The notes below the pieces were generated by a model. That model made no database searches. It had not been told where the DNA came from and saw only the letters and a list, made by a program, of their open reading frames with translations. From positions 56,961,053 through 57,025,052 of the forward strand of contig CM060732.1 in the NCBI GenBank assembly GCA_030704615.1: a stretch of 64,000 bases of DNA. The letters are read 5' to 3'. The position numbers and the translations under genes are program-made. This document shows, piece by piece, positions 59,455-64,000 of the stretch. Each line of letters starts with the position of its first letter. Position 1 is the first letter of the stretch. This DNA comes from Takakia lepidozioides (taxonomy: Eukaryota > Streptophyta > Takakiopsida > Takakiales > Takakiaceae).

Positions 59455-62038
59455 CCGGTCATGAACATGTCCCTAACCCCCTCTCCACAAGGTAACCGGG
59501 TAGAGAACCTGTTGCGGCTTATGGTTTGGAATACTAAGTTCCTAACATAGCCTACACCTGTACTTGCATCCACCACAAGCACTCCTATGGTTGGCTGGTC
59601 ATCACCTCCAACCTCACCACAGGAGAAACAATGATGGTCTGGCTGGTCATCACCCCAGCCTCACCATCGACAACATGCTCTAGGACTGGCCGGTGATCAA
59701 ATCTGGACCGATCACCTATAAAAACAAGCGCCCACACAAAACTAGCATGGCGCATAGTCAAGCATGCAGGTATGGAGGGGATCCAAACACAAGAAATCAG
59801 AACGACAACTCCCCCACACCAAAAACAACTCCACGGTGTTGCTCCTGCAAGGACACCCCAGCCCAAACCCGGACTGACTCTTGCCTCCACCTACGGAAAG
59901 GTCTTGGCCTAATGAGAGGGTGGAAACTACGAGGAAGAGAAGCTAAAGCAATGCCTAACCCCAGCATGCCCTCATCCCAACACTCTTCCTCTCCTCCCTT
60001 CCCTCACTTGCATGACCATAGGAATATCATGAAGATACTCCTAAAACCGCCCTCCACGAGCTTCAAAATTCGGCTTTCAAGACCACATGCCAGTCCTTAG
60101 GCAGTCCACCAGTGCCTCCACGAGTCAGCACAGGCCGTCCACAGGTCAACACGGGCCACCACAGACCAGCACAGGCCCACACAGATCACTGGTCACAGCC
60201 GTCACAGCCCCACACAGGCCACAACCCCTCACAACCCCAAAGGCCACATGTCACAGCCTGTCACAGCCCTACAAAGGTCACAGGGTCACAGCCCCTCACA
60301 GCCCCATAGGCCATAGGGCACAGCCTGTCACAGCCCCTCACTGCCTGTCACAGCCCCACAGGCCGCAGGGCACAGCCCGTCACAACCCTACACAGGTCAC
60401 AGGGGTCACAGCCCCAAAGGCCACAGCCCCCCACAGCCCGTCACAGCCCCTCACAGCCCCTCACAGCCCCACAGGCCACTAGGCACAGCCTGTCACAGCC
60501 TGTCACAACCCGTCATAGCCCGTCACAGCCCCACAGGCCACATGGCACAGCCTGTCACAGCCCTACACAGGTCACAGGGCACAGCTTGTCACAGCCCACC
60601 ACAGCCTGTCACAGCCCATCACAGCCTGTCACAGCCCGTTACAGCCCCACAGGCCACTCATGACAGTTTAGCCATTTCTCCAAGGGGTTTAGCCACGCCA
60701 AGCTAGGGTTTGTGTCTCTTGGACTCTAGGCTACTTTGCACCGAGCTATGGCGGCTGTGAAGAAATCAGCAAGGTATTCTTGCTCTTTCGGCTCCCACAC
60801 ACCACCAATAGTAGCCCTAAGCCATGAGGAAGATGGTTGCCACAAACCAAGCCTTCTTTCTCACTTAGACTCCCCAAACACGCCACTAAACTCAATGGCA
60901 AACAACCAAGCCTTGTTGGTTTCCAGCCCTTGTGAGCACTCATTCAAACGTTTCCCTTAGCCATAGCATCTGTCTTAGAGCCTATTCCAACCCCCTACAC
61001 CTGCCACTTCAAGAGCCATGCTCTATCTAGGCTTGAGGTTGAAACCCCAACTCAGAACACGCTCTACAAGTGTCGGACTGTCATATAAGAGCAGATCAGC
61101 CCCTTACCTTCTCTTCTAGTTCTCTAAAGCTTGAAAACAAAAGCCCAATGGACTGAAGGCATGCTCCACACATGCCCCACTCTCACCACCAGAGAATCAG
61201 CCCATTTGTTTTCTTTCTTGCACCCACCAACCTGAAAATACACGCTTCAGCGGGCTGGAAGCATGCTCCACACATGCCCTATAGGGAAACCAGCCCCTTC
61301 CTTCCTTTCTTGCACTCCCAAACCTGAAAGTACAAGCTTTCAACAGGCTGAAAGCATGCTCCACACATGCATTGCTCTCACATAAGGGAAGTCAGCCCTT
61401 CTCTCTTCCTTGCTTGCCCTCCAAGCTTGAAGATGGAAGCTTCAATGAGCTGAATACATGCTCCACACATGCAACCTCTTCACACAAGAGGTGTCAGCCC
61501 CCTATCTTGGCTCCTTAGCTTCTTGATGCTCTCTAAGACAAGACTAAGCACTCCACAACCCTTGCTAAGCTCCTGAAACCCTAAGGTTACATTTCCAGCC
61601 GCAAGACACTCATCTTGTGGTGCAAGAGCTCTTCTTCCAAGCTCTGAAACCCTAGATGCACATTCCATGGCCTTGCCGCACCTCTTTGCTCCTGTTATAG
61701 CCCTGCTCTTGCCATGACAAGAGCCCTCTCAATGCTGAAGCTCGAGATTGAAACCCAATGTCAACATACTCCACAAAGTGCACTGATTTGCCCCAAGCCA
61801 AATCAACCCTTTCGCTTGGTCTTGCAATCCTGCAGCATGGTGCTTTCATCTCTGAAGCTGAAGATCGAATGCCAAGGTCTACCACCTCGTAACCCACATC
61901 GCCTCCGCTTCTAACAACCAAGAGCTCCACGGTGCTCTTTGCATAACAACCTAGTTTCTCTCATTCTCAAGCAAAAACCACAAGTGCTACAACTAACTCA
62001 TATCTGGCACTCACAGATACGAGCTTCTATTTCTTGAG
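59455..62038 (-). other. Leader of C2a
   Basis: Mirror order of the C2b leader. It includes units of about 100-115 bp (61090-61510) and the uninterrupted target of element B (complement of GAAAG at 61843-61847). The primer-site candidate (62021-62038) is mutated relative to C2b. Confidence 0.75.
60180..60665 (-). repeat. Minisatellite in the C2a leader
   Basis: GTCACAGCCC-type 10-mers on the plus strand, the complement of the array in C1 and C2b. Confidence 0.8.
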
Positions 62039-62365
62039 TGATAAAGAAGAAGAATACAAGCACAAGCTCATGCGAGCTCACAAAGCTGAAGCATAAACTC
62101 ATGCATATATAGCCTCATCACTCAAATACAAGTCAAGCCAAGTGCACCCCACGCCATGGGGAATCCACACTATAGCGCCATAGCTAGGCGCGGTGAGGCT
62201 CAACTCGAGAAAGATGAGCCTCCCGCGCTTGCCGTGAAGATAACCACTCCAGGGCCTACATCTGCCTTGACCCCTGGATTGACACTTGGGCCAATCCCAA
62301 ATATCAATATGTAAAAGCTAGCTATTTCCTAGCTAGTTTCACACTAGTGGTAAAATAACTTGACA
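62039..62365 (-). repeat. 5' V repeat of C2a
   Basis: A full 327-bp V. Its TGTCAAG end (62365) is the outer end of the insertion, next to TCCA. It keeps the consensus hairpin loop GCTCATCTTTCTCGAG (complement of 62203-62218 or nearby). Confidence 0.8.
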
Positions 62366-62455
62366 TCCATTTTCTCTCATGATCAGAAACCTTTGCTACC
62401 AAGTATAAGAGATACTTCTGCTAGAGAGGCCATACCAGAAGGACAGAATGCAGAG

Positions 62456-62998
62456 CTACACCACATGACAATGTCGGATAATTATGACTGTTTGGATTGT
62501 TCTACATGTGCCTCTGTTCCGAACTAAACCCTTACTTTCTTCAAAGTACTGTATCTTGTAGTTACATTGAAGATTTTTCCATCTTTCAAGGATAGCTACA
62601 TGATCATTTGCATCTATAGGACGTCTATGACTAGGTGGTCGAATATTGGGATCAACTTCACGAATACTTTCGAACGTTGGAAAAACATTAGCCTCTAGAC
62701 ACTCAATCATGAGACTTCTACTTTCAAATGTAAATTGAACAAATTTTGGAAAATTCTCTATCTTTATATTCCCAAAAATACGTAGAGAAAGATCGTCATC
62801 AATGGCACATGGTTCCATATAATTGTCAATATTGAAAAATCCACATGGCTCTTCGTGTTCGTCAAATTTGGATTCGGTTTTTTGTCTGCAGTCCACCGCC
62901 AATATCCAACTCAAGATCCAAAAGCTGAAAATATGCTTTATCAAAAAGGAGATGTGAATGACGCTGACCATGTATAGGTGTACTTTCAAAAGTCTCAT
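62456..62998 (-). CDS. Unassigned ORF
   Basis: 180 codons, open to the stop at 62456. The N-terminal 35 residues are hydrophobic (SFLIKHIFSFWILSWILAV) and could be a signal anchor or an artefact of an upstream start. The rest is soluble and charged (MEPCAIDDDLSLRIFGN, REVDPNIRPPSHRRPIDA, RNRGTCRTIQTV). No family is recognised. It lies 90 bp right of the C2 insertion and may be an exon or a relic. Confidence 0.3.
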   Translation of the reverse strand: MRLLKVHLYMVSVIHISFLIKHIFSFWILSWILAVDCRQKTESKFDEHEEPCGFFNIDNYMEPCAIDDDLSLRIFGNIKIENFPKFVQFTFESRSLMIECLEANVFPTFESIREVDPNIRPPSHRRPIDANDHVAILERWKNLQCNYKIQYFEESKGLVRNRGTCRTIQTVIIIRHCHVV

Positions 62999-64000
62999 CC
63001 AATCTTGCGGTGTAATTTCAGTTCATTCTCAAAGTCGGAGAGATAAATGAATGCATCGTTTGAAAGATCGTCGTCATCTTCCATCTTGACTCCATAAACC
63101 CTACATCCTAAACCCTACATTCATTTACAAAAGTAGTGTATGATGAGATAATAAAGGCCTGACAATACAAATGCCTAAGAGAAAATTGTAATATATCTAT
63201 GTATCTCAAATGCAAAGAAGAAAGCAAAATGATGGTTGTAGCTATGAGACTAAGCTATGAGACTAGAGTGACATATAATATTCACATCACAAATGTTTGG
63301 AAGATGCAAAGAATAGTACACAAATTTCAATGGAAATGACGGTTATTCAGAAGACTACACAAACGAGGTAAAAGTATATCCAAAACAAAAGTAGGGTTTT
63401 AGTTTCGTAATAGAATAACATCTAGCATTGAGATGACAAGTACTTAAAATAGAAAAGCAAAACAAAATGAACCAACAAGAGCCCATATGTGATTAGGTTA
63501 CACATGTATGAACTTCATCCACATCAAATGTATGGATGACAATATTTAGGAAAAGATTGTAATATCACGTATTTTTTTAAAATATTTCCATGTTTTTTTT
63601 CATTATATTTCCATATAATATATGAAAAGTAGACCATGAAGATAAAAGAAATAAGATGGTTTTCCATATTAAATTGGGATTTTACATAAATTATTACTAT
63701 TTTCCATTTTTATATAAAATATATAATTTTATATGTGCATAGTTCTATTTTTCCGAAAAAATATTTGATTTATTTCTGATTTTTCGTACTTCTGTTTTTT
63801 CATTGAACATGTGAATTAAAGCATGTTAAAGCTGTCATATACTCTAATCATTAGTGTATGGCAAAACTAGTGGGTTGTGATAATGGTGGTTGCAGCCACC
63901 ATCTACTAAGTTGATAATGCGCGCATCAAAATTCCATGGTCTAGCAGAGTTAAAAGGCCACAAAAGACCATAAACGCCTTGAGAATCAGTAGAGAAACCG
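62999..64000. other. AT-rich DNA, no gene seen
   Basis: Contains poly(A/T)-rich tracts near 63570-63780. There is no recognisable coding frame or repeat family. Confidence 0.5.

Larger units (their letters stand above)
50442..62365 (-). mobile_element. Element C2: two family C copies head to head
   Basis: The insertion lies between TCCA at 50438-50441 and TCCA at 62366-62369. Its outer ends are those of C1: on the minus strand it starts TGTCAAG at 62365 and ends GCGCACGACA at 50442. From 62365 leftward, copy C2a reads V, leader, gag, protease, methyltransferase, integrase core, and stops at 54281. There it meets C2b, which runs the other way (50835 to 54280): V, leader, first part of gag. 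At 50834/50835 the V of C2b abuts a V that lacks its first 111 bp, which belongs to the 3' end of C2a. Both 3' coding ends are absent. No part looks active. Confidence 0.82.

Overview
This window is nuclear DNA of a land plant. It is dominated by decayed transposable elements, with a few host genes in the middle. The plant assignment rests on an intact six-exon ARF-type GTPase, SABATH methyltransferase exons, plant-like Ty1/copia, L1 and Ty3/gypsy remnants, and tRNA-derived SINEs. The chromovirus, the methyltransferase-bearing gypsy family and a piggyBac remnant would suit a non-seed plant (bryophyte, lycophyte or fern), but the sequence alone does not prove this.

Layout. 1-780: Ty1/copia pol remnant, minus strand. 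About 840-28430: one L1-type LINE broken by a set of nested insertions. Chromovirus A (1864-25335, target duplication GCTCT) lies in the LINE. A second gypsy family, element C1 (3536-21156, duplication TGTT), lies in the gag of A. Chromovirus B, a relative of A (4059-10467, duplication GAAAG), lies in the leader of C1. The uninterrupted C2 copies show the empty site for B, and B shows the empty site for C1. 28.4-50.4 kb: host region with SABATH exons 1-2 (+), a piggyBac remnant, the ARF gene, tandem repeats, a SABATH last exon on the opposite strand, an EF-hand gene with three SINEs in and near it, and an unassigned minus-strand reading frame. 50442-62365: second insertion of family C (C2, duplication TCCA), with two copies arranged head to head and both 3' parts lost. 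62.4-64 kb: one unassigned ORF and AT-rich DNA.

Family C is the most unusual system here. In order it encodes a Gag with two zinc knuckles, an aspartic protease, a C5 cytosine-DNA methyltransferase (motifs I, IV, VI, VIII and X recognisable), reverse transcriptase, RNase H, integrase, and a C-terminal PHD-like zinc finger. Its terminal repeats are split: calling the two parts V and U, the element reads V - internal - U - V - U. The primer-site candidate directly follows V and the purine tract directly precedes U, yet the target duplications flank V on the left and U on the right. A 16-nt stretch right after the 5' V is complementary to a hairpin loop inside V, so priming may be self-directed. 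The leader carries long arrays of a GGGCTGTGAC-like 10-mer.

Family A/B is a chromodomain chromovirus. Its primer site is complementary over 11 nt to the predicted 5' end of its own transcript, as in Tf1 self-priming elements. All TE copies here carry nonsense mutations and frameshifts. ARF is the only gene that looks intact. The SABATH gene appears to have been cut in two by an inversion of about 11 kb that carries ARF inside it.
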